Shown: positions 1-8,472, numbered from the stretch's first letter. The stretch: 18,647 nucleotides of DNA from an uncultured Alphaproteobacteria bacterium (GCA_910580155.1 CAJTWX010000028.1:1-18647); one strand, 5' to 3'. A program made the numbers and translations. Notes: a model not told the origin generated them from the letters alone.

Positions 1-436
1 CAAAAAAACCATCAGGAATATTCTGAAACAGCAGCCGGACATCATCATCAAACACACGGATATTTGTAACACCAAAATCCGCCAAAGAAACCTTTTCCGG
101 CAAACCATCGCCATCTTTAATACCGCTGATAAGCGTCAAAAGATTAGCCACACCGTTTTGAAACACCTCTACGCCGACAAAAAGCGCCTCAGGGTGTTTT
201 TTCGCCTGTCCGTAAAGGTGCTGCCCGTCGCCAAACCCGATTTCCAAACAACGTTCTTTATTGCCATCTCCCAAAAAACGAGTATCCGCAAAATCTTCCG
301 CAGCAGAAATCTTCATCTGCGGCAACAGATTATCCAACAAATACTGTTTGGCTTTGCGAACCACACGCCCTTTGCGGCGCCCGAAAAACTTCGGCCCCGA
401 AAAATAGGCCTCTGACTTGTTATTCTCCAATGACAT
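1..436 (-). CDS. trmB: tRNA (guanine-N7-)-methyltransferase TrmB, 3' end cut by window edge
   Basis: TrmB uses S-adenosylmethionine to make m7G46 in tRNA variable loops, in the cytoplasm. The minus strand from an ATG at 434-436 reads MSLENNKSEAYFSGPKFFGR, then a basic RKGRVVRKAKQYLLD stretch. This is followed by the SAM-binding motif LEIGFGDGQHL and GVEVFQNGVANLL, all typical of the family. Near the edge NIRVFDDDVRLLF precedes the expected catalytic FPDPWPK region, which lies outside. About 145 codons are present out of the usual 210 to 240. The start lies inside the end of the upstream HTH gene (17-base overlap), which suggests translational coupling. In many alphaproteobacteria metK sits between these two genes; here it does not. 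The family call is strong; the start is chosen from family length and the overlap. Confidence 0.93.
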   Translation of the reverse strand, partial: MSLENNKSEAYFSGPKFFGRRKGRVVRKAKQYLLDNLLPQMKISAAEDFADTRFLGDGNKERCLEIGFGDGQHLYGQAKKHPEALFVGVEVFQNGVANLLTLISGIKDGDGLPEKVSLADFGVTNIRVFDDDVRLLFQNIPDGFF

Positions 437-926
437 CATCTTTCTCACGCAGGCTGGTCAGCATTACCAAAAGTGCATTCCGCGCTTTTGCCGGCAATGC
501 ATAAAATGCTTTTAAAAGCATAGTAGCTTCAGCTCCGCCCATCGGGTCAAAACTCTGTTCAATCTGGTCTTCCTGCAAAAGCCCTACCCCAATACCGTAA
601 TTTGTTCTGTACGATGGCAGGTCTTTATAAACATCAGCCTCAATATCATCAAAGAAATAGTCAACGTCAACGCCTAAAAGTTGCGCAATGTTATACAAAC
701 GTCCGGCCCCGATACGATTTACGCCCTTCTCATATTTCTGTACCTGCTGAAAGGTAATTCCCAAAGAATCCGCCATTTCTTTCTGACTTAACTGCAACAG
801 TCTGCGGCGTGCACAAATTCTGCTTCCAACGTGGGCATCCATCGGGCCGATACCGGTATCAACCGTCATTTCACCGGCAAGTTTCATCGCAAACAAATCG
901 CTTTTCTTTTTTCTACCACGAGGCAT
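420..926 (-). CDS. XRE/SinR-like helix-turn-helix transcriptional regulator
   Basis: A cytoplasmic DNA-binding protein of 168 residues. A basic N-terminus (MPRGRKKKSD) leads into an HTH_3 domain at about residues 33-93: VGSRICARRRLLQLSQKEMADSLGITFQ and then QVQKYEKGVNRIGAGRLYNIAQLLGV. The ITFQQ(V/I)QKYEKG core is the signature of the alphaproteobacterial regulator usually encoded between lnt and metK. The C-terminal half (about 95-168) is helical and without a recognised domain. A Shine-Dalgarno AGGAGA lies just before the ATG. It has its own promoter (962-989) in the 101-base gap after lnt and overlaps trmB at its 3' end. Its targets cannot be read from the sequence. The family is sure; the biological role is unknown. 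Confidence 0.9.
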   Translation of the reverse strand: MPRGRKKKSDLFAMKLAGEMTVDTGIGPMDAHVGSRICARRRLLQLSQKEMADSLGITFQQVQKYEKGVNRIGAGRLYNIAQLLGVDVDYFFDDIEADVYKDLPSYRTNYGIGVGLLQEDQIEQSFDPMGGAEATMLLKAFYALPAKARNALLVMLTSLREKDDVIGE

Positions 927-961
927 TTTAGTTCTCCTAAAAAAGTTAAATTCATACCCTC

Positions 962-989
962 GTTATACACCCTGATTTTTAAAATGCAA
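962..989 (-). promoter_or_regulatory. Probable sigma70-type promoter of the HTH gene
   Basis: Read on the minus strand, a -35 TTGCAT (984-989) is followed by a 16-base spacer and a -10 TATAAC (962-967). It sits 36 bases upstream of the HTH start codon in the lnt-HTH gap. This suggests that the HTH gene and trmB can be transcribed apart from the miaB operon. The assignment rests on motif match only. Confidence 0.55.
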
Positions 990-1027
990 CAACTTTCCGT
1001 TGAAATATACAACCGTAAATATATCCC

Positions 1028-2599
1028 TCAAGCAGCAACCTTGCTATCGCTCTTCCCCAAACAACTATTTAGTGTATTTAATCCAAACGCCAGTCCCACC
1101 CCGATAAGCAAAAGAAACAACAAAACTATATTGCCATATCGGCCATACATCGTATTTTTGGCTAAAACCTTCGGCAAAACGACGTCAGATACACCTTCTT
1201 CGTTAAGCCCGATGCCTCCGATAGTGTCGCCATTCGGCAATATCACCGCGCTGATACCTGTATTTGCACTACGAATAACAGTAATTCCTTCTTCAACCGC
1301 ACGCATTTGTGCCGCAGCCAAATGCTGATACGGACCGGCGCTCACCCCGTACCATCCGTCATTGGCAAGCACAAGCAATATCTCCGGCTTACTCTTCGGG
1401 TTAATCACGCCTTTAGGAAAGATACTCTCATAACATATTGCTCCCCCCATTAACGGCAGCCCCTGCACCTGAAGATTTTTAAATGGTTCACCCTGCCCCA
1501 AATCACCAACTACATTCGCCACCGGTGTCATAAAATCCGGCAGATAAGCACGAAACGGCAGATATTCGCCAAACGGCACTAAATGCGCTTTATCGTAATA
1601 ATCTTTCACCTCTCCGGATTTATCCAGCACAAACAATGAATTATACGGAACAACCTCACCATTAACAATCCCCGCACGCAGCAATCCGGTAATCAAAAAG
1701 CCGCCATTCGGTATAGCTTCGGTAATTTCCTGCCGGTGCTCATCATCCCTGTCCAAAAAATATGGTGACGCTGTTTCCCCCCAAACCACCATCGTCACGC
1801 CGTCCAGTGGTTTACTCTTACTCAAATCAATATACTGCCGAAAGTTTTTATACGCAAGCGCCGGATGCCATTTAAATGTCTGCGGAATACTCGGCTGCAC
1901 CAACCGCACCGTAATTTCTCCCTGTTCTGCCGGTTGATATGTTCCCGCTGCCCAAAACAAAAAAATTGTCGGAATAAAAATAAACAACAATGCTCCCGCG
2001 CAAAATTGCCGCTTAACCGCGCCATACAGCAAAAACGCCGCGCCGCATAACAGCAGCAACAGCATAAAAGACAACCCGTATGTACCGATATGCGCCGCCC
2101 CCTGAATCAAACGCGGATCAAAACTAAATGCTGTTCCCAGCAAATTCCACGGAAAACCGGTAAAAATAAAACTCCGTATCCATTCAAACCCGACAAACGC
2201 ACAACAAAACAATAAACCGCGCGCATATATATTCTTACCCCACGCCGCCGCCAATGCTGGAATCCCCGTAAACAACCCAAAAAACAGCCCCGTCGCCATA
2301 AATACCAGCGGCACATATTCGGCAAATTTGTTATCATCAATCAACAAGGCATTGTTAATCCAGATAAACCCGACCGCATAAAAAGCAAAACCAAACCAAT
2401 ACGAAAGCCAAAACAACTCTTTTTTGGAATGCTCTTTCCCAAGCAGCAACGCCAAAAAAAGCACAAATGCCACATATCCCTGCCACATTCCGGTAAACGG
2501 CGGAAAAATCAACGCAGCAGCCGCACCGGCAAAAAACGACAGCAGCACCTCAAGCCTGAAACTCAAATAGAACTGTTGCAAAAAGCGTTTGCCAATCAT
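1028..2599 (-). CDS. lnt: Apolipoprotein N-acyltransferase Lnt
   Basis: Lnt is an inner-membrane enzyme that adds the third acyl chain to the N-terminal cysteine of lipoproteins, the last step of lipoprotein maturation. The 523-residue length is normal. Residues 1-220 hold several hydrophobic helices, including GFPWNLLGTAF. A periplasmic nitrilase-type (CN hydrolase) domain follows at about 228-490. The Glu-Lys-Cys catalytic triad is visible: E275 in VVWGETASPYF, K337 in YDKAHLVPFGEYLP and C389 in GGAICYESIFP. A last membrane helix lies at about 493-512. The ATG shares one base with the ybeY stop (TGATG), so translation is probably coupled. In many relatives a corC gene stands between ybeY and lnt; it is absent here. 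The call is secure. Confidence 0.97.
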   Translation of the reverse strand: MIGKRFLQQFYLSFRLEVLLSFFAGAAAALIFPPFTGMWQGYVAFVLFLALLLGKEHSKKELFWLSYWFGFAFYAVGFIWINNALLIDDNKFAEYVPLVFMATGLFFGLFTGIPALAAAWGKNIYARGLLFCCAFVGFEWIRSFIFTGFPWNLLGTAFSFDPRLIQGAAHIGTYGLSFMLLLLLCGAAFLLYGAVKRQFCAGALLFIFIPTIFLFWAAGTYQPAEQGEITVRLVQPSIPQTFKWHPALAYKNFRQYIDLSKSKPLDGVTMVVWGETASPYFLDRDDEHRQEITEAIPNGGFLITGLLRAGIVNGEVVPYNSLFVLDKSGEVKDYYDKAHLVPFGEYLPFRAYLPDFMTPVANVVGDLGQGEPFKNLQVQGLPLMGGAICYESIFPKGVINPKSKPEILLVLANDGWYGVSAGPYQHLAAAQMRAVEEGITVIRSANTGISAVILPNGDTIGGIGLNEEGVSDVVLPKVLAKNTMYGRYGNIVLLFLLLIGVGLAFGLNTLNSCLGKSDSKVAA

Positions 2600-3135
2600 C
2601 AGACCTCTTCCGTTTCCTGATACGGGTCATCAATTGAGAACTGCGCCAGAATTTCCGTTTCCAGTCCTTCCATTTCTTCAGCCTCTTTATCATCCTGATG
2701 GTCAAAACCCAAAAGGTGCAAAAACCCGTGAACCAACAAATGGCAATAGTGCGCATACACACTGATATGCTTGGTTTCAGCCTCACGCTGCAAAGTTTCA
2801 AACGCCAGAATAATGTCGCCCAGTTCCGCATCTTCCATATCATCAAGCGCGTCCCAAAACTCATCATCGTCAATATTGGCAAACGATAAAACATTCGTCG
2901 GTTTGTCCATCCCGCGAAACTCGCGATTAAGCTTCTGCACCGCCTCATCATCGCTTAAACAAACATTGACAGCATATGCCATATCTTTTATCAACAACGG
3001 ATGTTTGGCAACTTCCGCCACATATTCAAACGCCAAGTCTTTTAACTCTTCCGCCACTTTAACCGCATCAAAGTCAACAGCCTCAGTCCATTGCGGGTTT
3101 TCTTCCACCACATTGAGTAATATTTTACTTTTCAT
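2599..3135 (-). CDS. ybeY: Endoribonuclease YbeY, rRNA maturation factor
   Basis: YbeY is a zinc-dependent RNase-like protein that acts in 16S rRNA 3' end maturation and ribosome quality control. The UPF0054 zinc motif H-x3-H-x5-H is complete: HGFLHLLGFDH with H136, H140 and H146. The conserved LNREFRGMDKPTNVLSF lies at residues 69-85. The length of 178 residues is in range, with an acidic insert at about 88-106. Its start overlaps the 3' end of phoH by 11 bases and its stop overlaps the lnt start, so it lies inside the operon. The partnership with PhoH/YbeZ and MiaB is a widespread conserved arrangement. I see no irregularity. Confidence 0.96.
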   Translation of the reverse strand: MKSKILLNVVEENPQWTEAVDFDAVKVAEELKDLAFEYVAEVAKHPLLIKDMAYAVNVCLSDDEAVQKLNREFRGMDKPTNVLSFANIDDDEFWDALDDMEDAELGDIILAFETLQREAETKHISVYAHYCHLLVHGFLHLLGFDHQDDKEAEEMEGLETEILAQFSIDDPYQETEEV

Positions 3136-4090
3136 CTTGCGCCTTCTTGCTCTTTTCTTCGTATGCTTTCACGATTTTTGCAACCAGCCCGTGACGGACA
3201 ACATCATTTGCCGAAAACGTAACCGAAGCTATATTACCGATTCCCCGTAATGTATCCAACGCATCGCGCAAACCGGAAATCACCCCGCGCGGCAAATCCA
3301 CCTGACTTAAGTCACCATTAACAACCATTCGCGAGTTCTCGCCCAAACGGGTTAAAAACATCTTCATCTGCATCGGCGTTGTATTTTGCGCCTCATCCAA
3401 AATAACAAAAGCGTTAGAAAGCGTACGCCCGCGCATAAACGCCAGCGGTGCAATCTCAATCTCTCCTAACGCCAGTTTTTTATCCACCTGTTCAGCCGGC
3501 AGCATTTCATATAACGCATCATACAGCGGACGCAGATACGGGTCAACCTTATCTTTCAAATCCCCCGGAAGAAAACCTAAGTTTTCGCCAGCCTCAACTG
3601 CCGGACGCGACAGGATAATCTTGTCAACCGTCCCCTCAAGCATCATTGATACGGCAAGTGCCACCGCCAGATAGGTTTTACCCGTACCGGCAGGCCCCAA
3701 GCCAAACACCAGCTCGTTTTTCATCATCTCGGTAATATACTGTGCCTGTGTTGCAGACCGCGGATAAATATAACGTTTTTTGGTTTTCAGCACAATTTCG
3801 CTTAATGACTGTTTTTCATCCGCCGTACCATTGCCGCCACAAATCCGCACCGCCGCTTTAACCTCCTGCTCGCCGATAACGTGTCCCTTGCTGGCTTTTT
3901 CATACAAAATATCCATTGCCGTTTTTGCATTTTCAATATCGGCAGATGAACCCTTAACGGTTATCTGATTGCCAAAGCTTAAAATCTCAACGTTCAACAT
4001 CCTCTCAATCAGCCGGATGTTTTCGTCGTTAACGCCCACCAACACTTTCAAAAGCTGGTTGTTAAACAGTTCAAAACTTAATTCAGCCAT
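3125..4090 (-). CDS. ybeZ: PhoH-family ATPase (YbeZ-type)
   Basis: A cytoplasmic P-loop ATPase related to the helicase half of RecD-like enzymes, thought to work with YbeY in RNA processing. Residues 1-75 form the N-terminal KH-like region. The Walker A motif GPAGTGKT lies at 132-139 and the Walker B VILDEAQN at 229-236. The family signature PMQMKMFLTRLGENSRMVVNGD follows at about 239-260. The length of 321 residues is usual. It starts one base after the miaB stop and overlaps ybeY by 11 bases. The name phoH is also used for this group; the ybeZ type is chosen for its KH-like N-terminus and its ybeY neighbour. Confidence 0.95.
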   Translation of the reverse strand: MAELSFELFNNQLLKVLVGVNDENIRLIERMLNVEILSFGNQITVKGSSADIENAKTAMDILYEKASKGHVIGEQEVKAAVRICGGNGTADEKQSLSEIVLKTKKRYIYPRSATQAQYITEMMKNELVFGLGPAGTGKTYLAVALAVSMMLEGTVDKIILSRPAVEAGENLGFLPGDLKDKVDPYLRPLYDALYEMLPAEQVDKKLALGEIEIAPLAFMRGRTLSNAFVILDEAQNTTPMQMKMFLTRLGENSRMVVNGDLSQVDLPRGVISGLRDALDTLRGIGNIASVTFSANDVVRHGLVAKIVKAYEEKSKKAQDEK

Positions 4091-4091
4091 A

Positions 4092-5423
4092 TCACAGGAC
4101 CTCCCCGCCCAAAGAATTCGTTGAAGCCTCGGTTACCCGCACCTCAACAATTTTGTTAAGTAAAGAATTATCCGCCTCTGCATACAGATTTTGCATATAA
4201 GGCGTTCTGCCGGCAAGCTGCCCTTTGTGCCTGCCTTTGGTTTCAAACAACACCGGCATAATCTTGCCGACGCTTGCTTTATTAAACTTTGTCTGATAGT
4301 CAAACAGCAAATCCTGCAACACCTGCAGCCGCTCTTTTTTGACCTTTTCTTCAATCTGGTTCTCCATCACCGCTGCCGGCGTTCCCGCCCGCCTGCTGTA
4401 TTTGAAAGAGAAAGCTTGAATATATTTCACGCGATTGACCACATCAAGGGTCTTCTCAAAATCTTCATCCGTTTCACCCGGAAAACCGACAATAAAGTCC
4501 GACGACATCCCAATAGCCGGATTCGCCTCTTTTAATTTCTCCACCACGCGCAGATAGTCATCCCGCGTATGCCGCCGGTTCATTTTTTTCAAAACGCTGT
4601 CCGAACCGGACTGTATCGGCAAATGCAGATAAGGCATAAGTTTGCCAAGTTCTTTATGGCAGCGGATTAAATCATCGTCCACATCGGCCGGATAAGACGT
4701 CGTATAGCGGATGCGTTTTAAGCCGTCAATCTCCGCCACTTTATTCAAAAGATACGCCAGATTGCGCTCTTTGCCGTTAGCATCTTCACCGTGATAAGAG
4801 TTTACATTCTGCCCCAAAAGATTAAGTTCCAAACTGCCGGTCGCCACCAGCCGCCGCGCTTCTTTCAAAATTTCTTCTACCGGACGTGACACTTCCACCC
4901 CGCGGGTATAAGGAACCACACAATAGGTACAGAAGTTGTTGCACCCCTCCTGAATAGCCAGATACGAACACCCACCCTCGGCTTTGTTTTCCGGCAGATA
5001 GTCAAATTTGGACACCGCCGAAAATTCCGTGTCCAAAAGCTGTGCTTCTCTTTTATTAAAAATCTCTTCGACCACTTCTTTAAGGCGGAAATACCGTAAA
5101 GGCCCGAGCGCAAAATCAACATACGGCGCACGTTTCAAAATCTGTTTGTCTTCCGCCTGCACCACACAGCCGGTCACGCCGATAATCGTATCTTTGCCCT
5201 CAAGCGCCCGCTCTTGTTTGATAAGATATACCCTGCCCAAATCAGAAAAAACCTTTTCTGCCGCTTTCTCGCGAATATGGCAGGTATTAAAGATAACAAC
5301 ATCCGCGTCTTTAACGCCGGTTGCTTTTTTAAGCCCCATCTCTTCCAGCATATTGGCCATTCTGTTCGAGTCATAAACATTCATCTGGCAGCCGAAAGTT
5401 TTAATAAAATATTTTTTAACCAT
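4092..5423 (-). CDS. miaB: tRNA-2-methylthio-N6-dimethylallyladenosine synthase MiaB
   Basis: MiaB is a radical-SAM methylthiotransferase that converts i6A37 to ms2i6A37 in tRNAs reading UNN codons. It binds two 4Fe-4S clusters. With the start chosen here (MVKKYFIKTFGCQMN) the N-terminal UPF0004 cysteines are C12, C48 and C86. The radical-SAM triad is C161, C165 and C168 in CNNFCTYC. These positions lie within a few residues of those in Escherichia coli MiaB. LNLLGQNVNSYHG and the YTTSYPADVDDDLI region follow, and a C-terminal TRAM domain ends the protein. An in-frame ATG seven codons upstream (5444) is also possible and would add MFIDTRI. It is first in the minus-strand operon, behind the promoter at 5467-5495. 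Confidence 0.97.
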   Translation of the reverse strand: MVKKYFIKTFGCQMNVYDSNRMANMLEEMGLKKATGVKDADVVIFNTCHIREKAAEKVFSDLGRVYLIKQERALEGKDTIIGVTGCVVQAEDKQILKRAPYVDFALGPLRYFRLKEVVEEIFNKREAQLLDTEFSAVSKFDYLPENKAEGGCSYLAIQEGCNNFCTYCVVPYTRGVEVSRPVEEILKEARRLVATGSLELNLLGQNVNSYHGEDANGKERNLAYLLNKVAEIDGLKRIRYTTSYPADVDDDLIRCHKELGKLMPYLHLPIQSGSDSVLKKMNRRHTRDDYLRVVEKLKEANPAIGMSSDFIVGFPGETDEDFEKTLDVVNRVKYIQAFSFKYSRRAGTPAAVMENQIEEKVKKERLQVLQDLLFDYQTKFNKASVGKIMPVLFETKGRHKGQLAGRTPYMQNLYAEADNSLLNKIVEVRVTEASTNSLGGEVL

Positions 5424-5466
5424 AATCCTTGTATCTATAAACATAAACTTCTTGTTAATGCCCGAT

Positions 5467-5495
5467 AGTATAACACCATTCTTTCATTTTTTCAA
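5467..5495 (-). promoter_or_regulatory. Probable sigma70-type promoter of the miaB operon
   Basis: On the minus strand a -35 TTGAAA (5490-5495), a 17-base spacer and a -10 TATACT (5467-5472) lie 44 bases before the chosen miaB ATG. The element sits in a 173-base divergent gap shared with the TerB-like gene. It is close to consensus and is the only strong promoter I see for miaB-phoH-ybeY-lnt. Confidence 0.65.
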
Positions 5496-5596
5496 ACAAT
5501 TTTTACACCCCGTACTGATTTTCTTCAAAGTCTGCTTTTTCTTATTGCAAGTTAAATGTTTTTCTGGCAAACTCAAAATAAAGAAGGAGAAAAGCA

Positions 5597-6058
5597 ATGA
5601 GCAAATTGATGGTAACAGACCAAAGCCTTATCAAATCATTAAAAAAAGAGGAAAAAGCCGCTTTTATCACCATTTTATGTATGCTCTCCGCCATAGACGG
5701 CACTATCCGCGACGAAGAAGTAGAATATATTGAAGAACTGGCAGCACAAATAAATACAGATGTAAAACAGAGCTATTTCACTTATCCCGCAGAGCTGGGA
5801 GTATGCAAAGCTGCCCTGATAAAAAACCGCCGCCTTGCGCTTGAACTGTTAAAAAATATGTTTGCGCTCGCCTATACGGATAATATTTTCACCGATTCGG
5901 AAGGGCATTTTATCTGCGAGATATCCGACGCCTTAAACATCGAACCACAAAAAGTAAGTGAAATTAGTTCGTGGATAATTGACCGTATCATCTGGCTCGA
6001 ACAGGCCGCCCTGATTTTTGAAGAAACACCGGCAACTAATGGAGGCATCAATGACTGA
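5597..6058 (+). CDS. TerB-like (tellurite resistance TerB domain) protein
   Basis: A 153-residue helical cytoplasmic protein with TerB-domain features. It has an acidic helix-loop segment AIDGTIRDEEVEYIEELA at about 33-50 and a second matching segment LLKNMFALAYTDNIFTDSEGHFI at about 92-114. The paired D-G-x-I-x-x-E-E / D-x-x-x-x-x-S/E-x pattern is the probable metal-binding pair of TerB-fold proteins. Such domains are tied to membrane-linked stress and metal-sensing systems. A good ribosome site (AAGGAG) precedes the ATG. Its last 8 bases overlap the next gene, so the pair is probably translated together. It is not necessarily classical tellurite-resistance TerB: no terC, terD or terZ lies in the window. 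The domain call is good; the function is inferred. Confidence 0.75.
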   Translation: MSKLMVTDQSLIKSLKKEEKAAFITILCMLSAIDGTIRDEEVEYIEELAAQINTDVKQSYFTYPAELGVCKAALIKNRRLALELLKNMFALAYTDNIFTDSEGHFICEISDALNIEPQKVSEISSWIIDRIIWLEQAALIFEETPATNGGIND

Positions 6059-6914
6059 AAAGACAGCTAAAAGCACCAATTATTACAGCGTCATCAAAAA
6101 ACATTTAAAAAAGCAATATCCATCGGTTTCCGAAAAAGAAAACGCTGTTTTATGCCGCGAGGTTATTTTTGCCCCCGAAGTTTACGCTGTTAAAGTAAAC
6201 GATAAAGCCACCCAAATCTCTGCCATACGGGAAAATTTAGCCGATTTCATCGAACGCGACAGCGCCGAAAAAAGCTTCATCCCTTATTCTCTGGATGCCG
6301 AAATTGCAGATTTGATAGAAAGCACAAACTGCGAAACATCATCAATGAACGAATATTACCGCTGGATAAGCGCCACCACGGAAATTGTACGCAACACTTC
6401 AGACGGCGATGTCACCGAGCAAGATATCAGCGAACGCCGAGATTTTATCAATATGGCATATGACCGCGAAGCCGAAATCTTGCTCTGCCTTGCGCTATAT
6501 GAAGCCGCCGGCATTGAAAATAACAAAGAAAAGATTGATATGCTGAAGTTCAAACTTGCCCGCCTGCGGGAAATGCGCAGCATCGTCAACAACACCACCG
6601 ACCGTGTCAAACCCAACAAAGACAAGCTGCACCAGTATTGCAAATATTGCAACGAACTTCTGGGGTTCACCGCAAATAATTTTACAGATTTTAACTTAAA
6701 ATTAAGTGTAAACATCAATGATAATACAGAAGAAGAAATGGACGATGATGTTTCATATCTTGACTACATAAAAAGGTTAATCCTGTATATGATGCGCAAA
6801 CTTGAAATATCATACGGCCAAAACCAACACTCAAACGATGACGCTGCCATAAAACGCGAAGACCGGCAGGAAACTCTTGCTATTTCCCGCCCGCATCACG
6901 GCAAAACGCGTTGA
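6051..6914 (+). CDS. Uncharacterised protein coupled to the TerB-like gene
   Basis: I do not recognise a family. The start ATG at 6051 (MTEKTAKSTNYYSVIKKHLK) is preferred because GGAGG lies six bases before it. It overlaps the TerB-like stop by 8 bases. An upstream in-frame ATG at 6018 lacks a comparable site. The 287-residue product is soluble, rich in Glu, Asp and Lys, and mostly helical by composition. It has no signal peptide or membrane segment. A Cys pair YCKYCNELLG lies at about 190-199 and an acidic patch NTEEEMDDDVSYLDY at about 227-241. The C-terminus (KREDRQETLAISRPHHGKTR) is polar. Its overlap with the TerB-like gene suggests that the two proteins act together. Nothing else about its role can be read. 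Confidence 0.7.
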   Translation: MTEKTAKSTNYYSVIKKHLKKQYPSVSEKENAVLCREVIFAPEVYAVKVNDKATQISAIRENLADFIERDSAEKSFIPYSLDAEIADLIESTNCETSSMNEYYRWISATTEIVRNTSDGDVTEQDISERRDFINMAYDREAEILLCLALYEAAGIENNKEKIDMLKFKLARLREMRSIVNNTTDRVKPNKDKLHQYCKYCNELLGFTANNFTDFNLKLSVNINDNTEEEMDDDVSYLDYIKRLILYMMRKLEISYGQNQHSNDDAAIKREDRQETLAISRPHHGKTR

Positions 6915-6942
6915 GTAAAACACTGTAACAGGGAGTAACATT

Positions 6943-7248
6943 ATGGAAATTATGCTCGAATCAATCCTTTGGTGCATAGAAGGAGTTTTAGAGATTTACT
7001 TTATTTTGGCGATTGTCAACATCGTTCTGTACTGGTGTATGCACTTTGGCCTGATGAATCAGGGAGGCGATGCTTTTAAAAAATTTCTGGCTTTTCTGCA
7101 CCAGATTACCGAACCGGTATATGCCAAACTGCGTGAAAAGATTAAACCCGCTCAAGGGTTTGATATCACGCCGTATGTTCTTGTCGTTTCGCTGATGTTT
7201 GTTTTACACATCTTGGAAAAAACACGCCAGGCCCTGATTAGCGGATAG
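6943..7248 (+). CDS. YggT-family membrane protein
   Basis: A 101-residue inner-membrane protein of the YGGT family. A first hydrophobic helix lies at about residues 10-35, then a cytosolic loop, then a second helix at about 77-93 (TPYVLVVSLMFVLHIL). The loop holds the family hallmark ITEPVYAKLREKIKPAQGFDITP, matching the usual ITEP-x-(L/Y)-x-x-(I/L)-R-x-x-(I/K)-P pattern. YggT proteins are linked to osmotic tolerance and cell-surface or division processes, but no biochemical role is set. A GGGAG site precedes the ATG. It is followed within a few bases by the DUF167 gene and then folD, a conserved trio in alphaproteobacteria. Confidence 0.85.
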   Translation: MEIMLESILWCIEGVLEIYFILAIVNIVLYWCMHFGLMNQGGDAFKKFLAFLHQITEPVYAKLREKIKPAQGFDITPYVLVVSLMFVLHILEKTRQALISG

Positions 7249-7254
7249 CTGTTG

Positions 7255-7584
7255 ATGTTTTATGATAAAACATTCGACAGTATAATCATAAGAGTTCGCG
7301 TCACGCCGAACTCTTCAAAATGCGCACTTTCAGGCATATTTACAGATGCAAACGGTCTGGATTATCTCAAAATCAACCTGACAGCCGTTCCCGAAAAAGG
7401 AAAAGCCAATCAGGAGCTGATAAAGTTTTTAAGTAAATGGCTCAAACAAAGCAAATCTGCTTTTACGCTGATATGCGGCGAAACCGACCGTTATAAACGC
7501 CTGCAACTGACCGCTGCAGACCTTTCCGTAACCGAACAGATTTTACAACAAACGGAGAACGCCTATGACAGCCCAAATCATTGA
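7255..7584 (+). CDS. DUF167 (YggU-family) protein
   Basis: A small 109-residue cytoplasmic protein. Recognised from IIIRVRVTPNSSKCALSG at about residues 10-28 and the family core LKINLTAVPEKGKANQELIKFLSKWL at about 41-66. GETDRYKRLQL then follows, matching the usual G-x-x-S/T-R-x-K motif. The molecular function of the family is unknown. The ATG at 7255 is chosen; a TTG directly before it could also start translation. Its 3' end overlaps the folD start by 20 bases. The yggT-DUF167-folD order supports the call. Confidence 0.88.
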   Translation: MFYDKTFDSIIIRVRVTPNSSKCALSGIFTDANGLDYLKINLTAVPEKGKANQELIKFLSKWLKQSKSAFTLICGETDRYKRLQLTAADLSVTEQILQQTENAYDSPNH

Positions 7585-8410
7585 CTGTAAAAAACTTGCC
7601 CAATCCGTAAAAGAGGAGCTGAAAGCCAAAATCGCCCCCCTTTCCGCAGCCCCCGCGCTTGCCGTCATTATAGTAGGCTGCGACCCCGCCAGCGAGATTT
7701 ATGTCCGCAATAAAGAAAAAGCCTGTCTGGCTGTCGGTATTATCCCGCAAACACACAAACTCCCCGCTGAAACGTCCAAAGAAGAACTTGCCGCGCTGAT
7801 TGAACGCCTGAATAACAATCCCGACATCAACGGCATTCTCGTCCAACTCCCCCTGCCTGCACACTTAAACGCTGCGGAAATTCTGCCGCTGATTTCCCCT
7901 GTCAAAGACGTAGACGGTTTCCACCCGCTCAACGCCGGCGCCCTCTTGCAAAAAAATGCCAAAACATTTATCCCCTGCACCCCGAAAGGTATCATTAAAC
8001 TTATCAAAAGCACCAAGCCGGATTTAACCGGTTTAAACGCCGTTATCATCGGGCGCTCGCAGATTGTCGGCCTTCCCGTAGCCAACTTGTTGCTAAACGA
8101 AAACTGCACGGTTACAGTAGCTCATTCCAAAACCCAAAACCTCCCCGCACTCTGCCGCACGGCTGATATTCTCGTTGTGGCTGTCGGCAAGCCGGAGCTT
8201 GTCACCAAAGAATACATCAAGCCCGATTCGCTCGTTATCGATGTCGGTATCAACCGCACTGCAAACGGCTTAAAAGGCGATGTTAAATTTACAGATGCCC
8301 TCGAAACCGCCGCATACATCACCCCCGTCCCCAATGGTGTCGGCCCGATGACAATTGCTATGCTTTTGGATAATACATTTGAGGCATATTTAAAACAACA
8401 CCGCCCTTAA
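7565..8410 (+). CDS. folD: Bifunctional methylenetetrahydrofolate dehydrogenase/cyclohydrolase FolD
   Basis: FolD converts 5,10-methylene-THF to 5,10-methenyl-THF with NADP and then to 10-formyl-THF, feeding one-carbon units to purine and formyl-Met synthesis. The 281 residues match the family length. The active-site YVRNKEKAC gives Y46 and the catalytic K50. ILVQLPLP gives Q94, and PVKDVDGFHPLN gives D115. The cofactor site is IIGRSQIVGLPVANLL at 161-176, and the C-terminal signature is ITPVPNGVGPMTIAML. It overlaps the DUF167 gene and has a GGAG ribosome site. The call is secure. Confidence 0.97.
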   Translation: MTAQIIDCKKLAQSVKEELKAKIAPLSAAPALAVIIVGCDPASEIYVRNKEKACLAVGIIPQTHKLPAETSKEELAALIERLNNNPDINGILVQLPLPAHLNAAEILPLISPVKDVDGFHPLNAGALLQKNAKTFIPCTPKGIIKLIKSTKPDLTGLNAVIIGRSQIVGLPVANLLLNENCTVTVAHSKTQNLPALCRTADILVVAVGKPELVTKEYIKPDSLVIDVGINRTANGLKGDVKFTDALETAAYITPVPNGVGPMTIAMLLDNTFEAYLKQHRP

Positions 8411-8472
8411 AATCCGCCCCATACCGCATTATATTAAAACCCTACGGCAACCAACATTAACGGAGGAAATAT

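Noticed and set aside
158..415. Plus-strand 85-residue reading frame
   Set aside because: It lies fully antisense to trmB, whose motifs are clear on the minus strand.
5597..6058. Naming the gene terB of a tellurite resistance operon
   Set aside because: Only the domain pattern supports TerB; the usual terC/terD/terZ neighbours are not in the window.
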